Part shown: piece by piece, positions 45,182 to 60,225 of the stretch
How positions within the stretch are numbered: position 1 is the first letter of the stretch
Layout: each line of letters begins with the position of its first letter
From: Phascolomyces articulosus
Lineage: Eukaryota; Mucoromycota; Mucoromycetes; Mucorales; Lichtheimiaceae
NCBI GenBank assembly: GCA_025677815.1
Contig: JAIXMP010000033.1
Span: 372,001-436,000 of the forward strand
DNA length: 64,000 nt
Reading direction: 5' to 3'
Notes under the pieces: model-generated
What the model was told of the DNA's origin: nothing
Databases searched by the model: none
Seen by the model: only the letters and a program-made list of their open reading frames with translations
Made by a program: the position numbers and the translations under genes

Positions 45182-46725
45182 TTATACTACTAATTGCGCT
45201 TTTCTGTATAACCAATAATTCCGTCGAATAACGTCATATTTTGTAGCAAGATCATCACATATCTAATAAACCCCCCCCAAAAAAAAAGTTCCCTCCCCTA
45301 TTAGTCATAATGCAAACATTGCAAAATACTTTCCATTCAGAAAGAAAATACAGTTCATTTTTTCTTACCTGTAAAGCAGTAGGATCGATGGATGCAGAAT
45401 TATTCTTTGCATTTTGTTCAAATACATCTACCAATGTGGAATATAAATGAGGGGAATGGATATCTTTTTCTTGTAATTCATTTAAAAAGGGTTCAATTTG
45501 GTTTAATGGTTCCTGAGATGCTTCAAGTAATCTAGATAATAATGAGTAAAAAAAAAGATATCAGTCAATAAATATCCATGGTGGGTTGTATGTGTGTAAG
45601 TCAAGATCATCTTACCCATGAAGATAAGTCCATCCACTTGAATTATTGGGAGCTTGTTGAATTTTCTTCTTTGCAAATCTATGGATGGATGTCATTATTG
45701 TCGTTAATACTTGGGTGCGTTCCCCCCTTTTTTTTATTATATGGATAGAGCAAAACATCCTTATTGTTCCAAGTGATAATACTTACTCTATCTCCTTTTG
45801 GATATCTTCTTGAGATGCTCCATCTGGTCGATTAAATAACACAAAATGACGATGATTCCATGCAGAATTATTTCGAATATCAAATACAAGTAAATCATCA
45901 GTATATTGAAATTCTTGATCCCAAAGATTGAACCGTGATACTACCCATTGTCTATATGTTGTTTTTTTAGAGGATGATTTAGCTCCATGATCCATACTCG
46001 ATCGATACAGTAGGGAAAAAAAATAAAAGTAATAATTCACCTATAAGACCAAGCATGGTAGTTTTTGGAATCTTCATCCAAAATACCATTGATAAATTCC
46101 AATTCTTTTGAACCATCATCTAATCGATCCACAATGACTTGTCTATGATGCCTAAAGAGCGCGTGTCATGCATACATTTTTTTAGAAATTCATGCTCTCT
46201 CACCCCGGTTCATGGGTTGTTCTCAACTTACCATACTTGATAGTTTTTTGCTTGTTCCCCTGCCACTTCATCAATATATTCAATTTCCTTATTTAAGTCT
46301 GCATTGATACCAAATAAAACTTCTTGACGATATTGCCTAATAACGAAAAGAGTCATTTTAATCAAATTCTACTTTTTTTATATTGAAAGATAAAACGCTC
46401 CCTCATTCAAATAATTTACCATACGGTATAATGAGCAGGATTCATATCGATAATATCTGCCAATAAATCCAATACACGTTGTGATTTTTCTTGGGTTCGA
46501 CTGACGGCTCGAAAATAGTCCATGGCATCTCTGTCTTTTTATTATTATTTCATTTGAGTTTTTTTTTGCGTTTTATATAATGTCCACCTCCTCCTTCTTA
46601 TTTTATTTAGATATCTTACAATCGGATGAATAAGCAATGGGGACTAATGGATTAGGTCCATCGTCTTGAGCCACAGGAACAACATCGCTCCATTCTGGAC
46701 GTTGACTATAAGGTAAATTGGACAT
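45182..46725 (-). CDS. RAM2: protein farnesyltransferase / geranylgeranyltransferase type-1 alpha subunit
   Basis: Eight exons join in phase: 46725-46620, 46534-46420, 46336-46232, 46151-46041, 45951-45787, 45678-45616, 45531-45369 and 45262-45182; 302 residues. Prenyltransferase-alpha repeats are clear: [42 protein letters not shown] and [12 protein letters not shown]. The N-terminal DYFRAV segment and the C-terminal [16 protein letters not shown] are also typical. The subunit pairs with either beta subunit to attach farnesyl or geranylgeranyl to CaaX-box proteins such as Ras and Rho in the cytosol. The length matches fungal RAM2. Several introns split the Trp codon of the repeats at the same point (TG|G), a regular pattern. 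Confidence 0.95.
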
Positions 46726-47885
46726 TGAGTTATAAAAAAAAAGGTGTCTCGCGACGGGACCAAGGTCGTAAAGTTGTTAATGGACAATTTAAGGCTCCGG
46801 TTTCTCTACATAATTGTATGCAGCTTTATTACTTTGCCAACAAAGAAGTTGTTTGTCAATGAAAAGGGTGTCAATATTGCATTATAAAGTGGTAAATCTA
46901 TTTACAACAATTATTACAAAAGCATTTCTTCTTATATGATACGCATTGAAATGAACATTAGCACCACCAGAAAATGATATATTATCCTCTTGATGGTATA
47001 TATATCAAGATTTGATCAACCCATGATTGGTTGAAAATTCAATGGACGCGTATTTTTTTTATAAGTCTTTTTTTTTTCGTGTCAATTTATAAACCTTTGT
47101 TCTTTCTTTACTTTTTTGTGAAGTTGGAACATGTTCACAATGATGATAAACATCCTTGTACTCAGAGTGAAAGACTTTACTTTTGTAATTTGCTTTTGCG
47201 AAGCAGAAACACCTTTGGCCCGATGAACTTATATGTTTGTCATTTATTCTGAGTGAACAACCTTTCCTCCATTCCCTCAATCTCCCATTATAAATAAACT
47301 TCAATGTTGAAATGAAATAGAATATATATTTATATTTTTATGTTATTTGAAAAAAAAAAGGGAGAAATACTATAGAGTTTTTTTTGGGGGGGAAAGAATT
47401 GGGTTCAGTTGAAAATATAATGTACACCCAAAAGGTATGATAAAAAAAATGTTCACTTTTTTAGAAGAAAAAGGACCATATATATTCACAGTAAAAGCTA
47501 AAAAGAAGTTAATCAATACAAAAAAAAAAGAAAAGAAATAAGAAGACTACTACCTTTTTTTCTATACATTTAAAAAAAGGTAATAGGTGTGTTGGGAAGA
47601 AAAAGAAGTAGATACAGGTTATAAAAAGAATAACAAAACAAAGCAGAATATTTTTTTTTCCATGGGGATTTCAAAACGTAAACAAATGGTACAAAAAAAA
47701 AAGATGAATTGGATGGATGGGTTGTTGGTATACATGAGATATGATAATGATACGATATATATAACTATGTGTGTGTGAGAGAGTATTTTTTTTTTTGTTT
47801 GTAATAGAATAGGTGAATAATATGAATAATATACGATGGATGATAGATGTTGATGATGGGGATATAGAATCAAAAAAGGAATTGT
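46726..47885. other. intergenic DNA between RAM2 and the forkhead gene
   Basis: Promoter region of RAM2 and 3' flank of the forkhead gene. A minus-strand frame at 47304-47059 (KANYKSKVFHSEYKDVYHHC) is basic and open but has no support. Poly-A/T tracts are common. Confidence 0.4.
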
Positions 47886-50806
<2,921 letters not shown>

Positions 50807-51658
50807 TTATTATTATGATGATGATTATTGTTTATATAGATTATATATCTTTTGTTTTTTGTTGACAACAAAAAAGAAGTCGATGCGATGGATGTTGTTG
50901 TTGTTGTTTTATTATTAAAAGATATGAATAATAATAATAATAATAATAATAATAGTAAATAATAAAATAAAGATATGCTAAAAGAAGAAAAAGAATATAT
51001 ACGTTTATAAGAAAGGAAGAAAAAAAAAGAGAGAAAGAAGAAGAGAGAATGTGAAAATCTAAAATATACAAAAAAATGGTTTAAATGCGTACAGAATAAT
51101 AATGTACATTACTCTTTACTGGTGGTATCATTTGGTAATAGTATTAGAGTGAGTGAGTGAATGAATGGATGAATGGGTGCGAGGGGGGAGAATGAAGGAG
51201 AGTGTGAGGAGGAGTAAAAAAAAAAAAAAGACCATATTTGGGGGAATCAGGTGTTTGAGACTATTGTTGTTGTGTGTAAAAAAAGATGGCTAAACCCACT
51301 TTTTTTTTCTTTTGAACCCCCTTTTCTGTTTGAAATCCTGTACTTCTCGTCTGATTTTTTCTTCTTTTCATACTGTGTGTGTGAGGAACATCATCCAAAA
51401 TAATCTGCAATATGCACAACAATCATCATCATTGAACAACCTACTGATCTTCATCTTTCTTTTTTCTCTTCTTGGCATTCACCATGATCCTTAAATATAA
51501 GGGTGAATGTTATGAATAGGATGAATTATGTGATCTGACAATAAGAGAAAGAAGTAAAAGTAGAGAGAATATCACAACATGGAACACTTCCGGACGTAAC
51601 AAAAAAGAGGGTTGTGTTGGGTCTACGTTGCCAATGAACTGCATGCGGCAAAACTCTA

Positions 51659-51668
51659 TTTTGGCGCG
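51659..51668. promoter_or_regulatory. E2F/MBF-like site TTTTGGCGCG
   Basis: TTTTGGCGCGGAA matches the TTTSGCGC consensus recognised by E2F/DP and is close to the MCB core of fungal G1/S regulators. It lies about 850 bases upstream of the forkhead start. A single match could be chance. Confidence 0.3.
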
Positions 51669-52523
51669 GAAGTGGTAAAAGTACCCCGACCGGAACCACT
51701 GTCCCGACTCTCTTCTTTATATGACTTTTACTACTTTTACTATGATGATGAAGATGAGTGAAGACTCCACCATCCTCTTTCCCTTTTTATTCCTTTTATT
51801 CAAATGGAACAATAAAAATCTGGAATTGATTATTTTGCGACAGATAAACAAAAAAAACTAGTTTTTATATTATAATAAAATGGGTCAGCGGAGCGCGTTT
51901 TTATACAACGTGTATTTCTTCTATACTCAAGTCATGAACAAGTTATTATCATTCCATTTGCCCTTTGGATATTCATTTTATATTCCCACCTTTCTCCTTC
52001 TCTCTTTTTCCACCACCACTTTCTCTCTAACTCCCCCCAAAAAAAAAAGTGCCGCTATAATTACCCAAAATAAAGATCTTCGATTATGATTATTAAAGGA
52101 TGGATGATGAGGTAGTAAAGTGTTTCATACCTGTGATGGACCAAGACCGTATATGGTCAGATGGATTTTTTTTTATATTCTTGATTATTACGCCATGCTT
52201 AAAAATACTAACAACTCATCATCATCATCACCAAGATTTGTTGCAAAATCAACTAAACCCACCTCAAGTCTGCAGATCGGGCCTAGCTTTCCGGGGATTC
52301 CTTTCTTCTTTTTTGGGGGAGAGAGAATGTAATTATATTACAATAACATTGACCATTTATGATGATGATTTTTCCTTTTTTATATATAAGTAATAGTATC
52401 TTTACTGTTATTATAATTATTATAATAATAATTGATAATGATGATGGATAATGAAGAAGAAGATGACGATGATGGATGATGGATGATTACCATAACACAC
52501 TTATTATTATTATTATTATGCTG

Positions 52524-52526
<3 letters not shown>

Positions 52527-52562
<36 letters not shown>
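52527..52562. repeat. (AAT)n microsatellite
   Basis: About twelve uninterrupted units, preceded by a TTA run, forming an AT-rich inverted stretch. Confidence 0.85.
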
Positions 52563-52563
<1 letters not shown>

Positions 52564-52601
52564 CAGCTGTCAATGCCTGTTTATATTTTAAAAGGATTTA
52601 T

Positions 52602-52953
52602 TTATTGATAAACATAAAAAAAATACGCCTTTGTACATCGGATTAACTTGTTTGGTAATCCCCCAACATGAATAACACCCACATGAGTTTCTTGTTGTTG
52701 TTTAATAAAACCGGGTCCCACAATAATAATATTGCCCGTTTCAGTTTCCTTTCTACCTGCTGCCTCCTTGACATGAACTATTCCGCGATTCATTCCTGCG
52801 TCATATTTATTCGGCTTTAAAGGATCAGGTTAGGATAAATCATCGAATTACAATTTATCATTGTAAATGTGGCACCCCAAGTAAACCTTCTTCTTTATCA
52901 TCTTCTCCGCTTTTTGCCCAACTTTTACATTCATCTCCTTTTTTTCTTCTTGC
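52602..52953 (-). CDS. short gene with at least two coding exons, unknown function
   Basis: Internal exon 52953-52876 follows a TACCTGCAG acceptor and encodes ARRKKGDECKSWAKSGEDDK then EEGLLG. A 61-base intron with a textbook CTAAC branch site joins in phase 0 to the terminal exon 52814-52602: PNKYDAGMNRGIVHVKEAAG, then RKETETGNIIIVGPGFIKQQ, ending YFFYVYQ before TAA. At least 96 residues. The first exon was not resolved; candidates with hydrophobic starts lie at about 53127 and 53333 but do not join in phase. The terminal exon composition and the intron signals support a real gene. No family recognised. Confidence 0.5.
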
Positions 52954-53095
52954 CTGCAGGTATATTCTTCTTCACTTGTAGTTGATTAGAAAAAAAAAAA
53001 GTAATAAGGTGCCACCACGACAAGTTCACACACGTTCAATGTAGATAACTATTTTCAGAAATCATCATACGCCAAAAGACGGACTTGTCTTCTAT

Positions 53096-53162
53096 TGAGC
53101 CGATGAAAAATAATAAGAACATGAGGGTCGTCTGACCTTGTTTGTGTAAGTTTATCGGCTCA
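53096..53162. repeat. stem-loop with nested hairpin
   Basis: TGAGCCGAT at 53096-53104 pairs perfectly with ATCGGCTCA at 53154-53162. Inside it GGTC (53126-53129) pairs with GACC (53134-53137) around a GTCT loop. CCGATGA directly after the first arm and CTGACC inside resemble box C and D elements, but their placement does not fit a canonical snoRNA. It lies about 145 bases upstream, on the transcribed side, of the minus-strand exon at 52953. Confidence 0.45.
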
Positions 53163-56100
53163 GAGTTTGTACCCTTCCGAAAAGTACAACCTTGCTATTT
53201 TTAATAATTATATGTAAATATTCAAAGATCTTTATTACACATACACAAACAAAATGTATAATATTTTAAAGAAGATCTACAATTTATTCTATATGTATCT
53301 ATATACATTATCAACAACAACATCAACTTCATCATCCAATGTAACTATGAATATAAACAGGTGTGGTGGTCAGTGCGATGTGTATATAACAAATAACAAC
53401 AACATTGAGGATAATTAGAGTCATCACCCCAACCTTTTTTTTTTTTTTTGGTTCTTCTCCTATTTATAAAATAATATAAGGTTGGCATGTTGCTTTTACT
53501 TATCATTTTTATTATTATTAAACTAATCATCTGCTGATGATGATGGTCAATGATTCAAACAAGGAACGCATAAATATTTATATGATACCAAGAAAATGAC
53601 AATCCAATAATACAGAATAATATGTAGCTTGTCACCACACCCTAAAAGTTAAAATATACGTATAAATATATTTAGAAACAGAACAATAATGGCTTGGCAT
53701 AATAATGATGAACAAGGAACTCTTTATTGTGATAATCAAAAGCTATCATCATGCAGGCATATTTTTACTTGGAGTGGGGGGGGGACATATTATTATAAAC
53801 CATATTCTTACCCTATGAATAGGTATTAATTATGAGAAGGGACCAAAATTCCTGTTTGAGAAACATGATATCAAATTATTATTGTTTGGCTGATTTAGTT
53901 CCATTGACTCTTATATGTCAATATATCGATCACGATGACAGTTCAATAAACTTATTGTTTTAAAAAAACCTTTTCTGATTCGACATGAGCGTCCATAATC
54001 CATGCTAAAAATAAACCTTTAACCTTCATGGTTATATCTTATTAATAATGGCTTATGACTGACTAGGATGGCTGAATCAAAGTAATGCACTATCACAATG
54101 GATTGTTTTTAATAAATAAAAAGCAACGCCCCGTTTCTTTTTCCTGGTAATATAAAAAATAATTGACATTGTTGATAGGATTGTCTATTTGCTTTATAGA
54201 TTTATTTTTAAACAAGAAGTATGATATATAATCACATAAACGGTGAATGTGGCTATAGTCAATTATGCAATAATAATGTGTTCATGCATGAGAGAGAAAA
54301 AGATAGAATATAGAACTGCTGAGCCAAGAGATAGATGTGTTTAAAAATAACAACAACTATCCTTATGGAACTGATGTGCAGTATTATTTCATATTATTAT
54401 TATTGCCGTTTATAATAAGTGAACCCAAAAAATGACATTGTTGCTTTAGGTGAAATATAGTCATATTAATCAATAACAAAAAAATAGACTTTTTTACTCT
54501 AATTATATATGCTTTGTATATCATTATTAATTTTTTTTCTATATATAAAGAGGTATAATTATCGTTCAAAACAGAGGTAGCCTAGACCTTAAAAGATAAT
54601 GTAGAAGTGAACAAATAAGAATGCCATCATTTGCTATTTATAAGCATTGAAGATGAGTTTGTATGACATCAACAACAAAAAAAGGTTAATTTCTTATTAT
54701 GCAAGAAAACCGAAATGCCTTGAATCTTATTGGATGGACATTATTCTTTTTATAGTGAATAATAATTTGGGTTAAACTTTGGATCCTAACTTACAACAAC
54801 ATATACTTGCTTTGCGTTGGTTATTACCCCTATTGCGATATCCTATTAGGGACCTTGAAAAACCTTCATTCCATACTTTTAAACGTACGTATTAGGCCAA
54901 AACACGAGTAACTGGGAAAAAAATTGGGTTATTTTTTTTTATGTTTTTGCTTTAGGTATGAATAAAATGTTAATATAACCCAGATACTATCTGTTATTCT
55001 CTCGCCATCATCGTCAATACTGACAACAGCTCATCAGCACCAAAACCAACAACTCCTCTGTCAACAACGATGTAACTGATCCAACCCGCTTCCTATTATG
55101 AATCACCATTGTCCTCTTCTTCCTTGCTTACGTTGAAAAACCAGGTTCACAGAACAAGACAAAGATATGTTGTATAAAAAAATTAAAAAGTTCATTGAAA
55201 TATATCAAGAACAATTTTGGTAGTTTTATATCTATGTACGTACACAAATTACTGGAAAAATTTAAATGAGGAAGAAATTAAGTTTATGTTTGTTGAGATT
55301 ATGATAAATGGATTATTTTTTTCTTTTGTCAAGTGCGCATGCAAGGTGGCCATAGGTTTGCTTTTAGTTTTTGCACAATTAGTTATGGTGAGGTACAAGG
55401 GTGTTTGTGGATGGAAACAGTAGCTTTTATTATAGAAATAAGAATCAACAAGTACTATCCACTCACAAAGCATATGCTTACAATATATATTTATTGTTAC
55501 TATGATGGATATAATAATAACAAAAATTACGCTATTGAATATTATTGATGGTAAGAAAAAGTATCACTACCAACCATCGTACAACCAAGTATTCATGATG
55601 ATAATGTCCTTCAACCCATCCAGTGGCTTGTAACTGAAGAGCATCTACTTGCGTATCAGATGAAAAAAAAAGGAATATATAAAGCGAACACGACACCGCT
55701 GATAAATATAGTTAATCCATGAATGTTTTTTTTTTGAAACACGCTACTTAGGCAATACATCGCCTCGCCCCAAACAATATAATAATGCTATAAAATAGAT
55801 AAAGATAAATAATCATATAGAGATGAAAGTTTATAAGTTCTTATTATGATGTAGTTTTCTAGAGAGCACCATCTTTATGGTAATAAGTAGAAGGACATTT
55901 TTATACTCTACATATATAAATAAGTGGTAACATTTTTTGTAAAATATAAAAGTCATAATAAAATGGTAATAACAAAGCAAAAGCATGGTTCTGATGATCC
56001 TTATTTATTAATGCTCTTCAAGGTGGTTCACTGCAAAATGATGGGTGGGCGTTGCTAAGGTTTAGATTTCATTTTTTGTGAAGTGATAGTAGAGTTTCGG

Positions 56101-56359
56101 GTATGGTTGATTTCTATTATATAGTGATTTATTTATATGATATATAACTTTTTTTGTGGTTTGTGACAATAGAGCTATCGTCAGCTAAAGGTATATATAA
56201 GAAATGATATATGTACATATTTTACTACCTACTACATTTACAGGTATATAACGTTTTTTATTTTGTTGACATGGAGGAGAAAGTATCTTTATTATAATAC
56301 GTATAATTTAACATAAATAAATATATAAAAATACAAATAAAAGATGCTACGTAATAAAA

Positions 56360-56362
<3 letters not shown>

Positions 56363-56396
<34 letters not shown>
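56363..56396. repeat. (AT)n microsatellite abutting a stop codon
   Basis: Seventeen AT units that end exactly at the TAG stop of the PER1 gene, so they form the first bases of its 3' untranslated region. Confidence 0.9.
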
Positions 56397-56398
<2 letters not shown>

Positions 56399-57539
56399 AC
56401 TGACGAAGAGCAATCACTTCCTGTCGTTCTACTTCGTTGTTATCGTAATGTTGGTGATAATTATAATTCTCGTCATCTGTTTGTGGTAATAATGACCAAT
56501 GGCATTCACTCAGAGAATCTTGAATGACGAAATGATACCATAGTGGTGTCACAAAAATGGTAGAAAAGTGCCATAAACTATGTGCATCTAACACACGACC
56601 CAGGGGTGGAAAATCAAACACCTCTAACAAGATGGCCATTGCATTGGCACCTGTCGCATAAATGACCCAATGACCATAAGCAAGCACGCGTTTGTCTTTT
56701 TTGAGAAAAGCAACAATATACCAAAGGACCCACATGGCACCTTGAATAAATGCAAAGATACCACAGGCAATCATATTGTATACATAATGGAACGATACAA
56801 AGGACATGAACCCGACATGAACCAAATAGAGAACCAAGAGGACACCACCAATCCACAATTGCCTGGCGCGTTGCTCGATATGGAATATACGTAAAATGGC
56901 AAAATAGACCGAGTAGAGAATTGACATGGCTGCGCTGAAATAGTCGAGTTTTTCAGTCCATGGTAAATCACGTGTATGGAAAAAGGACGACTGTATCCAG
57001 GTATTAATATTTATCCAGCAATACCCAAGAATAAAAGGCCACATATAGTAATTCTTTGGAATAGTCGAATCATCCATCCACTCTTTGTTGTTGGTACTTT
57101 TGTTATTCTTATGCTTGCCTGTCATTACTCTTAGATAATAATAATGCATTAGCAAGTTCCCTAACGAAAATAGAACGGATGCAGGTTCTTGTATACCCAA
57201 GAGTCGATAAAATGGCCATTTGCCTTCAAATTGTAATAAGGGAGGAGGTCGAGTATCACTTATATTATGCATGCAATTGTATTTACAATTATCTTCACAC
57301 GTCCATAATGTCAATTGCAAATAGAGCGGAAGTGTTGCATTATTACTGCTATGGCACTCGGTTTTGATAGTCGAATTGACACAACTGATAAACTCGGGTA
57401 GTTCGTCGCCATTTTTATCTCTTCCTATGTCGTCGCCTTCTGCTTCTTCCAAGGCATCGCTTTTATTTGTTCCGAGGGCAAAAAGGAGTATTAAAAGTAC
57501 AATGAAAAACCAGCGCCATTGCATGTTTGCCAGCAACAT
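56397..57539 (-). CDS. PER1: PER1/PGAP3-type GPI-anchor lipid-remodelling protein, intronless
   Basis: The start at 57539 gives 380 residues; MQWRW at 57524 is an alternative. A signal peptide (WRWFFIVLLILLFALG) is followed by a luminal Cys-rich region, FISCVNSTIKTEC ... LTLWTCEDNCKYNC. After KWPFYRLLGIQEPASVLFS come about seven transmembrane spans. Conserved CREST-superfamily residues are visible: FHTRDLPWTEKLDYFSA (His and Asp) and DAHSLWHFST (His pair). These are the metal-dependent hydrolase-like positions of the family. PER1 removes the sn-2 acyl chain during GPI-anchor remodelling in the ER. The gene has no intron, unlike most recognised genes here, and (AT)n follows the stop directly. 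The tail is Asn/His/Asp-rich. Confidence 0.93.
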
Positions 57540-57823
57540 GTCGAAATGTTCAAAAAGAGAGAGGTGAAAGAAAAAAAAACACAACTAAACCGGAAATTCC
57601 TTTGTCTCGGGCCGATTTTTTATCGATAAAGCGTTGTTGTATTGTTCATAATTTACAATATCACGTTAATTCATTGTTCCATTTCTCGTAAAATGTTTTA
57701 CCGAGTTCCTCTTTCCATTTTTTGTACCACATAGCGGAACCAGTTTTTTTTTTTTGAAAGCTTTATCCCTCTATTTCCCCTTTACGTTTAAAAAAAAACA
57801 CAGACCACAAAGTAAAGAAAAAA
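57540..57823. promoter_or_regulatory. shared divergent promoter of PER1 and the ING gene
   Basis: Only about 285 bases separate the divergent starts at 57539 and 57824. Poly-A/T tracts flank both starts. No specific binding site is asserted. Confidence 0.4.
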
Positions 57824-59432
57824 ATGAAGGCTTCCGTCACCAAACATGTGGATAACCTAATGTATCTTGATGACTATATTGATAGTAAGTCCATTATAAA
57901 AGAAACAATTCATAGAGCAACTTGTATTTTGATTGGAACAAAATGAAAGGTTCTCATATCTTTTATTTTTTCTTCTTCCAATGACGAATTCTAGCGATCG
58001 AAGCGTTACCACTGGAACTACAACGTAACTTTACACTTTTACGAGAATTGGATGGTTATGCGCAAGGTAAATATCTATATATATAATGGAAAACAAAAAA
58101 AAAGGAATTACGCGTATGAACGAATCCTTCTTCAAAATTGAAAAAAAAACCAATAACGCTGTTCGTTTCTTTTTTAGATTTAGTGGAAACAGTAGCCAAA
58201 GAATCCATTGAATTAATCAACGATATAAAAGATTTGGATCCTAACGTACGAATTGAACGACTTAAACATTTGGCTGCTTTATTAACAGAAACTTTAAAAC
58301 GTGGTGAAGAAAAGGTGGCGTTGGCTAAAACTACTTTTGACGCTGTAAGTCTTTTTTTTTCCACTTTTCGTACTCTCAATGGGTGGTAGTGTGTAGTAGT
58401 GATGGTATTAGTATTAATAAAAAAAACCTTTCTTCTCATTTAGGTTGAACGACATTGTAATCGATTGGATGCTGACTTGGTGAAATTTGAAGAAGAGACA
58501 CCATTGGGTCGTGATCGTATTACAGCACAACCTGGTTTGGCACCCTCTGCTCGAAGTTTATTGAAAGAAGTGGCACGGGATAAAATTAGTCGTGGTTATG
58601 AACGTGATCGTAAAGATGGAAAGGGTGATAAACGAGGTTTGTTTGTTTGTTTTTTGAATTATTCAGAAGTTGCTAATGGATCAATCTATGGATATATATC
58701 TAACACTCTATCCCCTATTAAACAACAACAAATTCATAATTGTTATATTAGAGTCTGGATCAGCAAAGAGTAAGTACAATCATATAAAAAAAAAACGAAA
58801 AAGTGGATTATTCGATGTATTGATTATTTTTTATAGAACGCAAAATTAAAGACCCTGGATCTCCTAATAGTGGAGGTGTAAGACCATTAAAGGAACCAAG
58901 AGCTATCAAACATGCTGACAAGAAAAATGCTTTGGCTACAGGTAAAGAAAATTATATTTATATGATTTAAATACTTTTAATTTTTTATATTGATAATGCC
59001 CATCTCATGTTTTTTCAACAGGAAAAAAGAGCAAAACGTAAGTCATCAAATTCATTTTCTCTCTTAAATATATTATTTATATATATATACTGAATGGAAT
59101 TGACTCATAATAATAATAATTCAATCATTTAGTGCTGTCCCTGCGGATTTACCTATCGATCCAAACGAACCATTATATTGTTACTGTCAACAAGTTTCCT
59201 ATGGTGAAATGGTTGCATGCGATAATACCGATGTATGTTACACAATCTATCTTTTTTCGTTTTATTTTATATATATGATTTTAATGCCACTGACATATTT
59301 TTATAATAATTATAATAGTGTGAAATTGAATGGTTCCATCTTGCTTGTGTTGATTTGAAGACTGTTCCTAAAGGAAAATGGTATTGTAATAATTGTGTTT
59401 CGAAAATGAAAGGAAAAGGTCATCGAAAATAA
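57824..59432 (+). CDS. ING-family PHD-finger protein (histone acetyltransferase/deacetylase complex subunit)
   Basis: Nine exons join in phase: 57824-57884, 57995-58066, 58178-58344, 58444-58636, 58752-58769, 58837-58941, 59022-59037, 59133-59232 and 59319-59432; 281 residues. The N-terminal ING domain reads [20 protein letters not shown] and continues as a coiled coil (ELDGYAQ...). A basic, probably disordered linker follows. The C-terminal PHD finger is [17 protein letters not shown] ... [10 protein letters not shown] ... GKWYCNNC, with the C4-H-C3 zinc ligands and the Tyr/Trp positions that read H3K4 trimethylation in ING proteins. Yeast relatives are Yng1, Yng2 (NuA4) and Pho23 (Rpd3L); which one is not clear. 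Exons 5 and 7 are only 18 and 16 bases. Confidence 0.94.
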
Positions 59433-59577
59433 TTGATTTGCTGTCTCCTTTATATATTTTTTACACACCTCTTTCATCAATGATTTAAATTGTACATACA
59501 AATCAACCTTTCTACTTTTTTTTTTTTTACATTTTTATACCAAAATATATCAGCATTTCTTTTACGTTTACTAATTT

Positions 59578-60225
59578 TCATTTTATTTTATTTTTTTGGA
59601 TTGGGTTGGAGGATAATGAATGATTTATATTATTATTACTATTACTATAGATATTAACTGGATTATCAACTCCATTATTATTATTGTCATCAGCACCATC
59701 TTGATTTACATCCTCCTCCTCTTCACTTATATCTTCATCATCTTCACACATTCTTTGAGGAGGATACCATGACGACGAATTCAAAACATGTGTAGGCATA
59801 GGATAAGCAACCATAGTTTCGCATACATCTTCACGAAAACATCCAGATGGAATGGGTAAAAGGACACGAATATCTTCACCTAATTTTCTGTCATTACCAT
59901 AAGGATGGTATTGCTTTAATGTTTCACTTTTTGGATCTATTGTTAAATGCGTGGAAGTTGCGAGGTGACACAATGTTAAAGCTTGATCCAGACGAATGGA
60001 TAATCGATCACTATAGTGTGTCATCCAATCATGAAGCCATTGAGTCGCCTTTTCTTTTATGGAAAGTAGATCATTATTTTGGGTTATATCGACAAGACTC
60101 TCCAACATGGTTTGTTTTAGATCAAGGCAGTCATTGTATTTTAACATGTCAACAATGTATTTTTCGAGATCGTCATTGTCATGAAGGTTGTGTTGTGATT
60201 GTCTTTTTATTGTGTCGTCACCCAT
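59578..60225 (-). CDS. intronless protein of 215 residues, unknown
   Basis: One open frame with non-repetitive, helix-rich content. From the N-terminus it has an acidic helical region (NDDLEKYIVDMLKYND), a Trp-containing segment (KATQWLHDWMTHYSD), a hydrophobic helix (LDQALTLCHLATST), and a Cys/Pro-containing stretch (IPSGCFREDVCETMVAYP). A disordered acidic and Asn-rich tail follows, with DDEDISEEEED. The ATG at 60225 is the only start preceding the helical region. It is convergent with the ING gene, 145 bases away. I do not recognise the family. Confidence 0.65.
   Translation of the reverse strand: MGDDTIKRQSQHNLHDNDDLEKYIVDMLKYNDCLDLKQTMLESLVDITQNNDLLSIKEKATQWLHDWMTHYSDRLSIRLDQALTLCHLATSTHLTIDPKSETLKQYHPYGNDRKLGEDIRVLLPIPSGCFREDVCETMVAYPMPTHVLNSSSWYPPQRMCEDDEDISEEEEDVNQDGADDNNNNGVDNPVNIYSNSNNNINHSLSSNPIQKNKIK

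Larger units (their letters stand above)
50807..52601. other. forkhead promoter region and intergenic DNA
   Basis: Purine-rich and ATA/AAT-repeat DNA directly upstream of the forkhead start (50807-51300). An E2F-like site lies at 51659. Frames at 51880-52089 and 52100-52393 are unsupported. An AAT microsatellite is at 52527-52562. Confidence 0.45.
52954..56396. other. long intergenic region
   Basis: AT-rich. Includes the stem-loop at 53096-53162. Short frames at 55217-55548 overlap on both strands and are not supported. Much of 53400-54900 shows only simple-sequence tracts. Confidence 0.45.

Noticed and set aside
55217..55548. Overlapping frames of about 70 codons on both strands
   Set aside because: Hydrophobic, mixed composition without splice sites or family features; exclude one another.
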